Origin: an uncultured Oscillospiraceae bacterium
Lineage (GTDB): Bacteria; Bacillota; Clostridia; Oscillospirales; Acutalibacteraceae
Length of the DNA: 64,000 bases
Direction of reading: 5' to 3'
Assembly: GCA_900541975.1 (NCBI GenBank)
Contig: UQLR01000011.1
Coordinates: 27,606 to 91,605, forward strand
Shown here: positions 38,419 through 47,171 of the stretch, one piece after another
How positions within the stretch are numbered: the first letter of the stretch is position 1
Layout: each line of letters starts with the position of its first letter
Program-made: the position numbers and the translations under genes
Notes under the pieces: generated by a model
Databases searched by the model: none
What the model was told of the DNA's origin: nothing
What the model saw: the letters and a program-made list of their open reading frames with translations, nothing else

Positions 38419-39317
38419 TATTTATGTTTGCAGGGCAGGGTTCCCAATACACCGGCATGGGAAAAGAACTTGGCGACTGTTCCAAAGCTGCAAAGGCGGT
38501 TTTTGATATGGTTGACCGTATACGTCCCGGAACGTCTGCGCTATGTTTTACAGGGCAGAAGAGCGCGCTTGACCAAACGGTCAATACTCAGCCCTGTGTA
38601 TTTGCAGTAGACCTTGCCGCTGCCTGCGCGGTAAGGGAGGCGGGAATCATACCAGATTTTGCAGCAGGGTTTTCCCTGGGTGAAATTGCAGCAGTAGGCT
38701 ATGCAGGAATTTTAACGCAGCAGGATGCTTTTGCACTTGTGTGTGAAAGGGCGCGGCTGATGGACCAGGCGGCAGGGCGGCGGCAGGGCGTTATGGCAGC
38801 TGTTTTAAAGCTGCCGGCAGAGCAGGTGGAAAAGCTCTGCCGGCAGTTTGAAAATACATGGCCTGTCAATTATAACAGCCCGTTACAGACAGTTGTTGCA
38901 ATGGCACAGGAAAACCTGGAGGCATTTTGCAATGCGGTCCGAGAACAAAAGGGAAAAGCAATACAGCTGGCTGTAAGCGGTGCGTTTCATTGTCCGTTTA
39001 TGCACAGCGCGGCGCAGGGGTTGGACGTTTATTTGAAAAATGCTGCGTGGGGCAGGCCGGGAATCCCAGTTTATGCCAATGCAACGGCGCAGCCTTATGA
39101 AGACGACTGCAGGGCATTGTTGACAAAACAGGTACAAAGCCCCGTATACTGGCAAAAAACGGTGGAAAACTTAGTCGCGCAGGGTGCAGATACCTTTATA
39201 GAAGTAGGGCCTGGAAAAACGCTATGCGGGCTTGTAAAAAAAATAGACACACAGGCGCGCGTATTTCATGTGGAAGACGCACAGACGCTTGCACAGGTGA
39301 AAGAAGAGCTTCTGTAA
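38406..39317 (+). CDS. fabD: Malonyl-CoA:ACP transacylase
   Basis: Loads malonyl groups on ACP. The 303-residue protein has FAGQGSQYTGMGKEL at the start, the catalytic serine in GFSLGEIAA, the catalytic His in GAFHCPFM, and EVGPGKTLCGLVKK near the end. Its start lies inside fabK, indicating coupling. Confidence 0.94.
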   Translation: MGKIVFMFAGQGSQYTGMGKELGDCSKAAKAVFDMVDRIRPGTSALCFTGQKSALDQTVNTQPCVFAVDLAAACAVREAGIIPDFAAGFSLGEIAAVGYAGILTQQDAFALVCERARLMDQAAGRRQGVMAAVLKLPAEQVEKLCRQFENTWPVNYNSPLQTVVAMAQENLEAFCNAVREQKGKAIQLAVSGAFHCPFMHSAAQGLDVYLKNAAWGRPGIPVYANATAQPYEDDCRALLTKQVQSPVYWQKTVENLVAQGADTFIEVGPGKTLCGLVKKIDTQARVFHVEDAQTLAQVKEELL

Positions 39318-39372
39318 ATCGCCCAAAAGAGAGGCGGCGAAGGATTTTTTATCATAGAAAGGGACGGTACGC

Positions 39373-40116
39373 ATGAGATTTGAAAAGAAAACGGCGCTGG
39401 TTACCGGCGCTTCACAGGGGATTGGAAAGGCAATTGCATTAAAGCTTGCAGAGGAAGGCGCCAATATTGCCGCCGTGTATATAGGCGACAGCACAAAAGC
39501 GGAAGAAACGAAAAAAGAAGTAGAGGCTTTTGGGGCGAAATGTACGCTGTATAATTGTGATGTTTCCGACTTTGCATCGGTAAAACAGTTGTGTGAGGAT
39601 GTGATTGAGCAATTTGGTGGGATTGATATCCTTGTAAACAACGCCGGAATTGTACGAGATAGCCTGGTGCTTTCTATGAAGGAAGAAGATTTTGACAGCG
39701 TATTGCGCGTAAACCTCAAAGGAACGTTTAATATGATTAAAAATACCTACTCCCATTTTATGAAAAAAAGAAGCGGACGGATTATCAACATGGCCTCTGT
39801 CGTAGGTTTAAACGGGAACGCGGGGCAGGCCAATTATGCAAGCGCAAAAGCGGGAATCATTGCCCTTACCAAGTCGGTTGCTAAGGAACTTGCGGCAAGA
39901 AACGTAACATGCAATGCGATTGCGCCCGGTTATGTGGACACAGATATGACCAACGCGTTGAGCGATAAGGTAAAAGAAGCAATCAAAGCCTCTATCCCCA
40001 TGCGCAGAACGGGGCAAGTGCGGGACATTGCAAACGCAGTGGCTTTTTTAGCCTCTGACGATGCGTCCTATATAACGGGTGAGGTATTGCGCGTAGACGG
40101 CGGTATGGCAATGTGA
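39373..40116 (+). CDS. fabG: 3-oxoacyl-ACP reductase
   Basis: NADPH-dependent short-chain dehydrogenase, 247 residues, the normal length. The nucleotide motif is TGASQGIGKA, then NNAG; catalytic Ser is in NMASVVGLNGN and Tyr/Lys in YASAKAG. The proline after IAPGYVDTDM fits FabG. It lies in the fab operon with a GAAAGGGACGG leader. Confidence 0.95.
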   Translation: MRFEKKTALVTGASQGIGKAIALKLAEEGANIAAVYIGDSTKAEETKKEVEAFGAKCTLYNCDVSDFASVKQLCEDVIEQFGGIDILVNNAGIVRDSLVLSMKEEDFDSVLRVNLKGTFNMIKNTYSHFMKKRSGRIINMASVVGLNGNAGQANYASAKAGIIALTKSVAKELAARNVTCNAIAPGYVDTDMTNALSDKVKEAIKASIPMRRTGQVRDIANAVAFLASDDASYITGEVLRVDGGMAM

Positions 40117-40173
40117 GGCATTTTTTGCAGGGAAGGGGTCCTGCAGGATAAAAGACAAGGAGGGATATCCATC

Positions 40174-41400
40174 ATGAAAAGAGTTGTAGTAACCGGGCTT
40201 GGTGCGGTTACGCCCGTGGGGAACGACGTAAAGACAACATGGGAATCTATTGAAAGCGGGAAATGCGGGATTGATACAATTCAGAAATTTGATACGTCTG
40301 ATTTAAAAGTAACCATCGCTGCGGAGGTTAAGAATTTTGACCCAACGCTCTATTTTGAGAAGAGAGAAATCAGAAAAACAGACCTTTTTACGCAGTATGC
40401 AGTGGCTGCGGCTACGCAGGCGGTTGAGGACAGCGGGATAAAGGGAGCAATAGATCCGCAGCGCTTTGGCGTATATGTTGGAGCAGGAATAGGCGGTATG
40501 CAAACCTTTAATGCCAACTGCATTGCGCTTGAAAACAGCGGGGCAAAAAAGGTTTCTCCGTTTTTTGTACCAATGATGATCAGCAATATAGCCTCTGGGA
40601 CCATTGCAATCAGAAATCAGGCAAAGGGTGTTTGTCTTCCCATTGTAACGGCATGCGCAACCGGCACGAATTCTATAGGAGAGGCATATCATGCAATTGC
40701 AGCCGGCTATGCGGACGCTATTATAGCGGGTGGGGCGGAAGCCGCGGTTACGCGGCTTTCGATTGCAGGCTTTACAAACTGTATGGCGCTTACCACAAGA
40801 AACGACCCCAAAACAGCGTCTGTTCCCTTTGACAAGCGCCGCGACGGCTTTGTGATTGGCGAAGGCGCCGGTATTGTAATTTTAGAGGAATATACGCATG
40901 CAAAACGCAGAGGCGCTAAAATTTATGCGGAAATTTGCGGTTATGGAAATACCTGTGATGCATATCATGTTACAGCGCCGCATCCGGAAGCGGAAGGCGC
41001 CACAAAGGCGATTGCGATTGCAATAGAAGAAGCACAGGTTGGGCCGGACGCGCAGATTTACGTCAATGCCCACGGAACCAGCACTCCGCTGAATGACAAG
41101 GTGGAAACCAGGGCGTTAAAGCAGGTGTTTGACCAAAGGGCAAAGGAGCTTTATATCAGCTCAACAAAATCTATGACCGGGCATATGCTGGGAGCTGCAG
41201 GCGGGTGTGAGGCGGTTCTTTCGGTTTTGGCCCTTTCTAAATCTGTGCTTCCACCTACAGTCGGATATGAAGTTCCAGATGAAGAATGCGACCTTTACTA
41301 TATCCCGAACAAGGCGATAGAAAAACAGGTGGACTTTGCATTGTCTAACTCGCTGGGCTTTGGCGGGCATAACGCCTGTATTGTATTCAAAAGGGTTTAA
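40174..41400 (+). CDS. fabF: 3-oxoacyl-ACP synthase II
   Basis: Elongating condensing enzyme, 408 residues. Catalytic Cys is in VTACATGTNSIGEAY and the two His are in NAHGTSTPLND and in the KSMTGHMLGAAGG stretch. GFGGHNACIVF closes the protein. AAGGAGGG is upstream of ATG 40174. Confidence 0.95.
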   Translation: MKRVVVTGLGAVTPVGNDVKTTWESIESGKCGIDTIQKFDTSDLKVTIAAEVKNFDPTLYFEKREIRKTDLFTQYAVAAATQAVEDSGIKGAIDPQRFGVYVGAGIGGMQTFNANCIALENSGAKKVSPFFVPMMISNIASGTIAIRNQAKGVCLPIVTACATGTNSIGEAYHAIAAGYADAIIAGGAEAAVTRLSIAGFTNCMALTTRNDPKTASVPFDKRRDGFVIGEGAGIVILEEYTHAKRRGAKIYAEICGYGNTCDAYHVTAPHPEAEGATKAIAIAIEEAQVGPDAQIYVNAHGTSTPLNDKVETRALKQVFDQRAKELYISSTKSMTGHMLGAAGGCEAVLSVLALSKSVLPPTVGYEVPDEECDLYYIPNKAIEKQVDFALSNSLGFGGHNACIVFKRV

Positions 41401-41425
41401 AATACAATTTGAGGAGAAGTTTGCA

Positions 41426-41887
41426 ATGGCTATGTATGAACTGGAGCAATTGAAAGATTTGCTCAACACGATTGATAAGACGGGGATCTCCTGTTTTGAG
41501 ATCAGGGATGAAAAAGGCCAGCGCCTGCTGATTAAAAAAGAAACGGCTGCCCCGGCAACAGTGATCCGGGAGGTACAGCCGGCGCAAAATGCTGCAGCGC
41601 AGGCCTCTCAGCAGGCAGAAGCGCCGAAGGTGGAAGTACAAAAGGACGACGGTGTGCAGTCTGTTACGGCGCCTATGGTGGGTGTATTTTATGCAGCGCC
41701 TTCGCCAGATGCGCCGCCGTATGTAAGCGTAGGCTCTGTTGTTAAAAAAGGCGATGTGATCTGCATTATAGAAGCAATGAAGCTGATGAACGAAATTACG
41801 GCGACCCAGAGTGGCACAATCAAGGAAATTTGTGTACAGAATGGGGATATTGTAGAGTTTGGGCAGCCGTTGTTCAAAATTTTGTAA
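41426..41887 (+). CDS. accB: Biotin carboxyl carrier protein of acetyl-CoA carboxylase
   Basis: Carries the biotin that moves between AccC and the carboxyltransferase. The 153-residue protein has a helical N terminus, an Ala/Pro/Gln linker about residues 45-75, and the biotinyl domain with EAMKLMNEI, where Lys is the biotin site. ATG 41426 with AGGAGAA upstream is preferred over an earlier in-frame ATG inside fabF. Confidence 0.94.
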   Translation: MAMYELEQLKDLLNTIDKTGISCFEIRDEKGQRLLIKKETAAPATVIREVQPAQNAAAQASQQAEAPKVEVQKDDGVQSVTAPMVGVFYAAPSPDAPPYVSVGSVVKKGDVICIIEAMKLMNEITATQSGTIKEICVQNGDIVEFGQPLFKIL

Positions 41888-41965
41888 GAGACATGGGGGT
41901 TTATCGGCTTTTATACAATAAAAAGCTGTAAAGGAAAAGCGCTGTTTTAGAAAGGTTGGAAATCC

Positions 41966-42388
41966 ATGAACCAGGAAGAGATTAAAAAGATCATACCGCA
42001 TCGCGCGCCAATGCTGCTGGTGGATGAAGCGTACAGAATAGACGAAAATACCTCGAAAGGAAAGCTTGCCATTCGTGGCGACGAGTTTTTTTTGCAGGGG
42101 CATTTTCCCGGAAATCCGGTTGTGCCGGGTGTAATTTTGTGCGAAGCGATGGCGCAGGCAAGCTGTGTGCTTTTGGGAGAACGCGCCAAAGGGGCCACGC
42201 CTTATTTTACTAAAATGGACAATGTAAAATTTAAAAACAAGGTGCTGCCCGGCGACACGCTTGAGACGGTATGTACGTTGGTAAAAAACAGGGGTGCGTT
42301 TTATTTTGTAGAGGCCAAAGGCTATGTGGATGGCAAGCTCTGCGCAAGTGCGGAATTTGCTTTTGCACTTGTAAAAAATGAAGAATAG
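41966..42388 (+). CDS. fabZ: 3-hydroxyacyl-ACP dehydratase
   Basis: Hot-dog fold dehydratase, 140 residues. The catalytic His and Glu lie in GHFPGNPVVPGVILCEAM. It starts MNQEEIKKIIPHRAPMLLVDEA, as usual. It lies between accB and accC in the shared operon. Confidence 0.95.
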   Translation: MNQEEIKKIIPHRAPMLLVDEAYRIDENTSKGKLAIRGDEFFLQGHFPGNPVVPGVILCEAMAQASCVLLGERAKGATPYFTKMDNVKFKNKVLPGDTLETVCTLVKNRGAFYFVEAKGYVDGKLCASAEFAFALVKNEE

Positions 42389-42424
42389 GCTGTACTTTTT
42401 TACAGCGGCGGCAACAATTTTTAC

Positions 42425-42450
42425 AGCGGATAGTAAGACATCCGCTTTTA
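42425..42450 (+). promoter_or_regulatory. Intra-operon hairpin before accC
   Basis: AGCGGAT (42425-42431) pairs with ATCCGCT (42440-42446), followed by TTTAT. A small terminator-like structure between fabZ and accC; possible partial attenuator. Confidence 0.45.
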
Positions 42451-42462
42451 TGGAGGAATAAA

Positions 42463-43812
42463 ATGTTTTCCAAAATACTCATAGCAAATCGTGGGGAAAT
42501 TGCGGTGCGGATTATACGGGCGTGCAGAGAAATGGGGATTGCAACGGTTGCAATTTATTCCCAGGCGGATAAAAATGCAATGCATGTGCAGCTTGCCGAC
42601 GAAAGCTACTGTGTTGGAGGACCGCAGGTGGCGGACAGTTACCTGAATATGGCGGCAATCCTTACCGTTGCGGTGGCTTCCGGTGCGCAGGCAATTCATC
42701 CAGGGTATGGGCTGCTTTCGGAAAATGCAAAATTTGTTTCACTGTGTGAGCAATGTAATATAGAGTTTATCGGCCCCTCTTCTCAAATGATTGCGCTGCT
42801 TGGGGATAAGGATAAAGCAAGAAGAACTATGCGGGAAGCGGGGGTTCCCGTGACACCTGGCTGCGACATTGTCAGCAGTATTGAACAGGCAAAAGCAGAG
42901 GCGGAAAGAATTGGATTTCCGCTTTTGATTAAAGCGCGCAGCGGCGGCGGTGGACGAGGAATACGCCGCGTGGACCATATGGAGGATTTTGAAAGCGCTT
43001 TTTATGCGGCTTCCAGCGAAGCGCACAGTGCGTTTGGCGACGGCGCCGTTTATATGGAAAAATTTTTAAGCCCGGTCAAGCATATAGAAATGCAGTTGCT
43101 TTGCGATAAATACGGGCATATTATTTGTCTGGGAGAACGGGAATGCTCCATACAGAGAAAAAACCAGAAGCTGATAGAAGAAAGCCCTTCGCCGGCTATC
43201 GATACGCAGACAAGACAGAAAATGATGGAGGCTGCCAAAAAAGCGGCGCAGGCCGTCCATTATGTAAATGCTGGAACGGTAGAGTTTTTACTGGATCAGG
43301 ATGGAAATTTTTACTTTATGGAAATGAATACCCGGTTGCAGGTTGAGCACCCTGTTACAGAAATGGTTACAAATAATGATCTTGTCCAATGGCAAATTCG
43401 TATTGCTGCAGGTAATGAACTTACGATCCGTCAGGATAAGGTTTACATACATGGAAATGCTATAGAGTGCAGAATTAATGCAGAAAACCCCGATCTTGAT
43501 TTCCGGCCGAGCTGCGGCAGAATCTATAAGCTTCATATTCCCGGCGGGCCGTGCGTGCGCTTTGATACGGCAATTTACCAGGATTATGAAATCCCTCCGT
43601 TTTACGATTCCATGATTGGTAAGCTAATTGTTCAGGCCCGCACCAGAGAGCAGGCAATCCGAAAGATGAAAATGGCTCTTAGCGAATTGAATATTCATGG
43701 AGTGGAACACAACAGGGATTTGCAGATTGAAATACTTTCTGCATCTGCCTTTGTTGACGGCACATATACGACCGATTTTATGGAAAAAAGAGAAAAAAAT
43801 TTGCAAAGATAG
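42463..43812 (+). CDS. accC: Biotin carboxylase
   Basis: ATP-grasp subunit that carboxylates biotin on AccB. The 449-residue length is standard. It begins MFSKILIANRGEIAVRIIRAC, with the glycine-rich ATP loop RSGGGGRGIR, then EMNTRLQVEHPVTEMV. GGAGG is upstream of ATG 42463. Confidence 0.96.
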   Translation: MFSKILIANRGEIAVRIIRACREMGIATVAIYSQADKNAMHVQLADESYCVGGPQVADSYLNMAAILTVAVASGAQAIHPGYGLLSENAKFVSLCEQCNIEFIGPSSQMIALLGDKDKARRTMREAGVPVTPGCDIVSSIEQAKAEAERIGFPLLIKARSGGGGRGIRRVDHMEDFESAFYAASSEAHSAFGDGAVYMEKFLSPVKHIEMQLLCDKYGHIICLGERECSIQRKNQKLIEESPSPAIDTQTRQKMMEAAKKAAQAVHYVNAGTVEFLLDQDGNFYFMEMNTRLQVEHPVTEMVTNNDLVQWQIRIAAGNELTIRQDKVYIHGNAIECRINAENPDLDFRPSCGRIYKLHIPGGPCVRFDTAIYQDYEIPPFYDSMIGKLIVQARTREQAIRKMKMALSELNIHGVEHNRDLQIEILSASAFVDGTYTTDFMEKREKNLQR

Positions 43813-43865
43813 AGACACCTGCATGAACCATATGAAAATAAATAGAGATGATTGGACGGTTGCTT

Positions 43866-44726
43866 ATGTTTCATGGCGATATTTTTACGTTTTTAAAGCC
43901 AAAAAATGAGCTGGAAGGGGAACCGGTGGAGGAAAACCGCCCCTATATACCCGACGCCATGTGGATGAAATGCCCAAAATGTAAAACCCTGCTTTTGGCG
44001 TCTGATATGGAGGAAACAAACAAGGTTTGCACAAAATGTGGACATCATCTGCGGCTGTCGGCCAGGGAACGGATCGCCCTGCTTGCCGACAGGGACAGCT
44101 TTGAAGAGGCAAACGGGGATATGGAGTCCAAAAACATTTTGGCATTTCCCGAATACGACCGTAAACTTAAAAGCAGTAAATTAAAAAGTGGAGAAAATGA
44201 ATCTGTCATTACGGGTATTGCACGTATTGGCGGGATCCGTACGGTGTTATGCGTGATGGAATCCGGATTTATGATGGGAAGCATGGGAACCGTTACCGGG
44301 GAAAAAATTACAAGAGCGTTTGAATATGCGACAAAGCATAGCTTGCCTGTTGTTGTATGTACCGCGTCGGGCGGCGCCAGAATGCAGGAGGGAATCTTGT
44401 CGCTGATGCAAATGGCAAAGACAAGCGCTGCAGTTAAACGCCACAGCGATCAGGGGCTTTTGTATATTACGGTGCTGACAGACCCCACTACCGGAGGCGT
44501 AACGGCAAGCTTTGCAATGGAAGGGGATGTTATCCTTGCAGAGCCAAACGCACTGATAGGGTTTGCAGGCCCAAGGGTCATTGAGCAAACCATACGCCAA
44601 AAGCTCCCAAAAGATTTTCAAACGGCGGAGTTTTTACTGGATAAAGGATTTATTGACGCGGTTGTAAAACGGAAAGATTTAAAAATGACCATTATAAAGC
44701 TGTTGAAGCTGCACGGCTTACAGTAA
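43866..44726 (+). CDS. accD: Acetyl-CoA carboxylase carboxyltransferase, beta subunit
   Basis: Transfers the carboxyl group from biotin to acetyl-CoA with AccA. The 286-residue protein has an N-terminal zinc ribbon (CPKC...CTKCG, about residues 39-61) and the crotonase-like core with TASGGARMQEG and GGVTASFAMEGD. ATG 43866 is chosen for GGACGG upstream; ATG 43848 is a possible in-frame start six codons earlier. Confidence 0.93.
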   Translation: MFHGDIFTFLKPKNELEGEPVEENRPYIPDAMWMKCPKCKTLLLASDMEETNKVCTKCGHHLRLSARERIALLADRDSFEEANGDMESKNILAFPEYDRKLKSSKLKSGENESVITGIARIGGIRTVLCVMESGFMMGSMGTVTGEKITRAFEYATKHSLPVVVCTASGGARMQEGILSLMQMAKTSAAVKRHSDQGLLYITVLTDPTTGGVTASFAMEGDVILAEPNALIGFAGPRVIEQTIRQKLPKDFQTAEFLLDKGFIDAVVKRKDLKMTIIKLLKLHGLQ

Positions 44727-44753
44727 AGGCCTGAAAAACAGCAGAAAGGATTT

Positions 44754-45578
44754 GTGTCTTTTATGAGCGCATTTGACAAAGTAGTGCAGGCGAGGTCCAA
44801 CAACAGGCTTACATCTGTCGATTATATAAACAGCCTGTTTGGAAACACCTTTTTCGAGCTGCATGGAGACCGGCGCTTTGGTGACGATAAAGCAGTGATT
44901 GGCGGACTTGCCAGCCTGGAAAACATGCCGGTTACAGTGATTGGGCTGCAAAAGGGAAGGGATACAAAAGAGCGCATGGAACGCAATTTTGGGTCTGCGC
45001 ACCCGGAAGGCTATAGAAAAGCGCTGCGTTTGATGAAGCAGGCAGAAAAATTTAAAAGGCCGGTACTGTGTCTTGTGGATACAAGCGGGGCGTTTTGCGG
45101 TATTGGTGCGGAAGAACGCGGGCAAGGGCAGGCGATTGCAGAAAATTTGATGGAAATGTCAGCCCTGAAAACACCGATCCTCACTATATTGATTGGAGAA
45201 GGCGGCAGCGGCGGCGCATTGGGGCTTGCAGTAGCCGATGAGGTTTGGATGTTGGAAAACGCGGTCTATTCTGCAATTTCACCGGAAGGCTGTGCAAGCA
45301 TATTGTGGAAAGATTCAACAAAAACGGCGGAAGCGGCAGAATGTTTAAAGATGACAGCGCAAGACCTGTTTGAAATGCAGGTGATAGAACGAATTATCCG
45401 CGAACCAAAAACAAAAGAAAGCAAAATGTTTGAAAGCCTCAAAGGACTGATTTACCGCACATTTGAAAAATATGCGCATATGGAGATACAGGAGCTGTTA
45501 CAATGCAGATATGACCGGTTCAGAAAGTTTGGCGAAAGCACGGCGCAGCAAACTGTATATGATGCGTCGCAGGAATAA
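44754..45578 (+). CDS. accA: Acetyl-CoA carboxylase carboxyltransferase, alpha subunit
   Basis: Partner of AccD, 274 residues, the shorter form found in Firmicutes. Family text: FFELHGDRRFGDDKAVIGG, the acyl-CoA loop IGEGGSGGALGLAVAD, and SPEGCASILWKD. GTG 44754 follows AAAGGA closely; ATG 44763 is an alternative. Last gene of the fab/acc operon. The 271 bases after it are AT-rich and contain a weak hairpin near 45615-45645 but no clear terminator. Confidence 0.93.
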   Translation: MSFMSAFDKVVQARSNNRLTSVDYINSLFGNTFFELHGDRRFGDDKAVIGGLASLENMPVTVIGLQKGRDTKERMERNFGSAHPEGYRKALRLMKQAEKFKRPVLCLVDTSGAFCGIGAEERGQGQAIAENLMEMSALKTPILTILIGEGGSGGALGLAVADEVWMLENAVYSAISPEGCASILWKDSTKTAEAAECLKMTAQDLFEMQVIERIIREPKTKESKMFESLKGLIYRTFEKYAHMEIQELLQCRYDRFRKFGESTAQQTVYDASQE

Positions 45579-45849
45579 GTCAGACAGATATAAGCAAAAA
45601 AGATAACACAAAAAAGCCAATTGTGAAGGCTGTGCTGCTGGCCGATTTTACTGTTTTTTATTAGAATTTTTTTGTCTTTATTTGTTTTGTAAGAGAAAAA
45701 GCGGTAAGAAAAAGGGCAAATATTTCTTGCAATATATCGAAAAGATTATCACACAATACTATTGCGGTGTTCATCAAGAGGTTGATACATCGCAATTGAA
45801 ATGACAATAAAATATGTGAAAATCTTAAGAAAAGGAGAGTAAAACAGAC

Positions 45850-46044
45850 ATGGCTAGCAGCAATCAGATCGTAGTACCTGAAGCAAGAGAAGCTCTTGAC
45901 CGTTTTAAGATGGAAGCAGCTTCTGAAGTTGGCGTAAACCTCAAGCAGGGTTACAACGGCGACTTGACTTCCCGCCAGGCAGGTTCTGTCGGCGGACAGA
46001 TGGTTAAGAAAATGATCGAGCAGTACGAAAAGAACATGAAATAA
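45850..46044 (+). CDS. Small acid-soluble spore protein, alpha/beta type
   Basis: A 64-residue DNA-binding spore protein that coats forespore DNA and protects it. The family blocks are EAREALDRFKMEAASEVGV, which carries the GPR protease site, and GDLTSRQAGSVGGQMVKKMIE. The length and lack of Cys are typical. AAAGGAGAG precedes ATG 45850. Expression is expected late in the forespore (sigma-G), though I could not fix a convincing sigma-G promoter by eye. This gene identifies the host as a spore former. Confidence 0.95.
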   Translation: MASSNQIVVPEAREALDRFKMEAASEVGVNLKQGYNGDLTSRQAGSVGGQMVKKMIEQYEKNMK

Positions 46045-46098
46045 GACATGAAATAAAACCGGTAAGGCTAAAAAATAAAAAATTGAAAGCTTTACAGA

Positions 46099-46130
46099 CA
46101 GTTCCCCGCTCCAGTAGGAGCGGGGAACTG
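46099..46130 (+). terminator. Terminator after the spore protein gene
   Basis: A perfect 14-bp stem (46099-46112 with 46117-46130) with loop AGTA. The T run is short (TTGCG). Confidence 0.8.
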
Positions 46131-46258
46131 TTGCGCTAAAAAGAAAAAGCCGCCCATATCATATGGACGGCGTATTGTAAATACCGATTAAAAACAAAGG
46201 CGCGGCAGAAAAAACATATTAAAAAATTACCGTTTGGCTACTATGTCCTTTGGTTCTT

Positions 46259-46993
46259 TTAAAATTCTTTTAAAAGACGAAAACGCCCAATCAACGGAAG
46301 CTCTTTGGCTTTTCCCGTAACAGCGTTGTAAATGCCCAAAATTGTCCAGAGAAGAATACTGCCGTAAATGATAACGCTGAAAAGGCAAACGAGAAAAATA
46401 GAAGCAATGGCGCCGGCCGGCCCAGCAAAAGCGAACAGCCCAAAAAGCGTACATAAAACAGCGTGCACAATTGCAAGAGCAAGGCTGCAAAGAAACAGAG
46501 TAAGCCCCTGGTTGCCGTGAAAGCGCAAATATCTGGACTGCGGTTTAATGATCATTGGAATAAAGAAAAAGTAATGCAAATAGCTTACAAGCGCCAGAAC
46601 CTTGTTTTGTGCAACATCTTCCTGGTCATGAAGCGTGCTTTCGTCTGTTGTATTAAAAAAGAAATTCTTTGTTTTATCCACCGCACTGTTCACACCGTTT
46701 TTAAATGCATCCTGTCCGGCAGTCTGCTGCGTGCTCGTATAATAAGGGGGAGGTGTAACGGGGGTGGGACCTGTACCGTTTTGCGGCGGCCTTTGATTAC
46801 CGGACGGCTGCTGGTATGTAGCATGCTGACTTGCCTGTGTCTGCGCATTTACCTGCTGGGTGCTTTTTGTTCCCGGAAAAGAGGCGGGTTGCTGTGCACT
46901 TGCTGTTACAGGCTGTGGAATTTGCGTGCCGCAGCTGGGACAAAACTTGGTGGTATCGTTTACCTGCGCGTTGCACTTAGGGCAGCTTTTCAT
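46259..46993 (-). CDS. Zinc-ribbon membrane protein
   Basis: A 244-residue protein of unknown function. The N terminus is a zinc ribbon (CPKCNAQVNDTTKFCPSCG, residues 4-22), followed by a Gln/Pro/Thr-rich linker to about residue 95. Three to four hydrophobic spans follow in the C-terminal half (about 130-150, 160-180, 190-225), including the segment KPQSRYLRFHGNQGL, which resembles DUF4870/TM2-like small membrane proteins. ATG 46993 follows GGAGGTT. It stands alone with its own promoter. Confidence 0.8.
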   Translation of the reverse strand: MKSCPKCNAQVNDTTKFCPSCGTQIPQPVTASAQQPASFPGTKSTQQVNAQTQASQHATYQQPSGNQRPPQNGTGPTPVTPPPYYTSTQQTAGQDAFKNGVNSAVDKTKNFFFNTTDESTLHDQEDVAQNKVLALVSYLHYFFFIPMIIKPQSRYLRFHGNQGLTLFLCSLALAIVHAVLCTLFGLFAFAGPAGAIASIFLVCLFSVIIYGSILLWTILGIYNAVTGKAKELPLIGRFRLLKEF

Positions 46994-47028
46994 GATGTAA
47001 AACCTCCAATAAAAATACTTGTAAAACT

Positions 47029-47057
47029 ATTATAGTCCCGTTTGGACTCCGTGTAAA
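47029..47057 (-). promoter_or_regulatory. Promoter of the zinc-ribbon gene
   Basis: On the minus strand, TTTACA (47052-47057), 17-base spacer, TATAAT (47029-47034). Confidence 0.7.
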
Positions 47058-47129
47058 TAGCGAAAAAATAAATTTTATGTTAGAAGCAACAGATTTTTTT
47101 TGTATAAGGGTAAGTGCAATTATGCAAGA

Positions 47130-47167
47130 GAAAAAATACGCATATATCCCAAGACATATGCGTATTT
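47130..47167 (-). terminator. Terminator after gatB
   Basis: A perfect 12-bp stem (47134-47145 with 47156-47167), 10-base loop and TTTTTT on the minus strand. It ends five bases before the gatB stop, so it closes the aspS-gatCAB unit. Confidence 0.9.
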
Positions 47168-47171
47168 AAAA

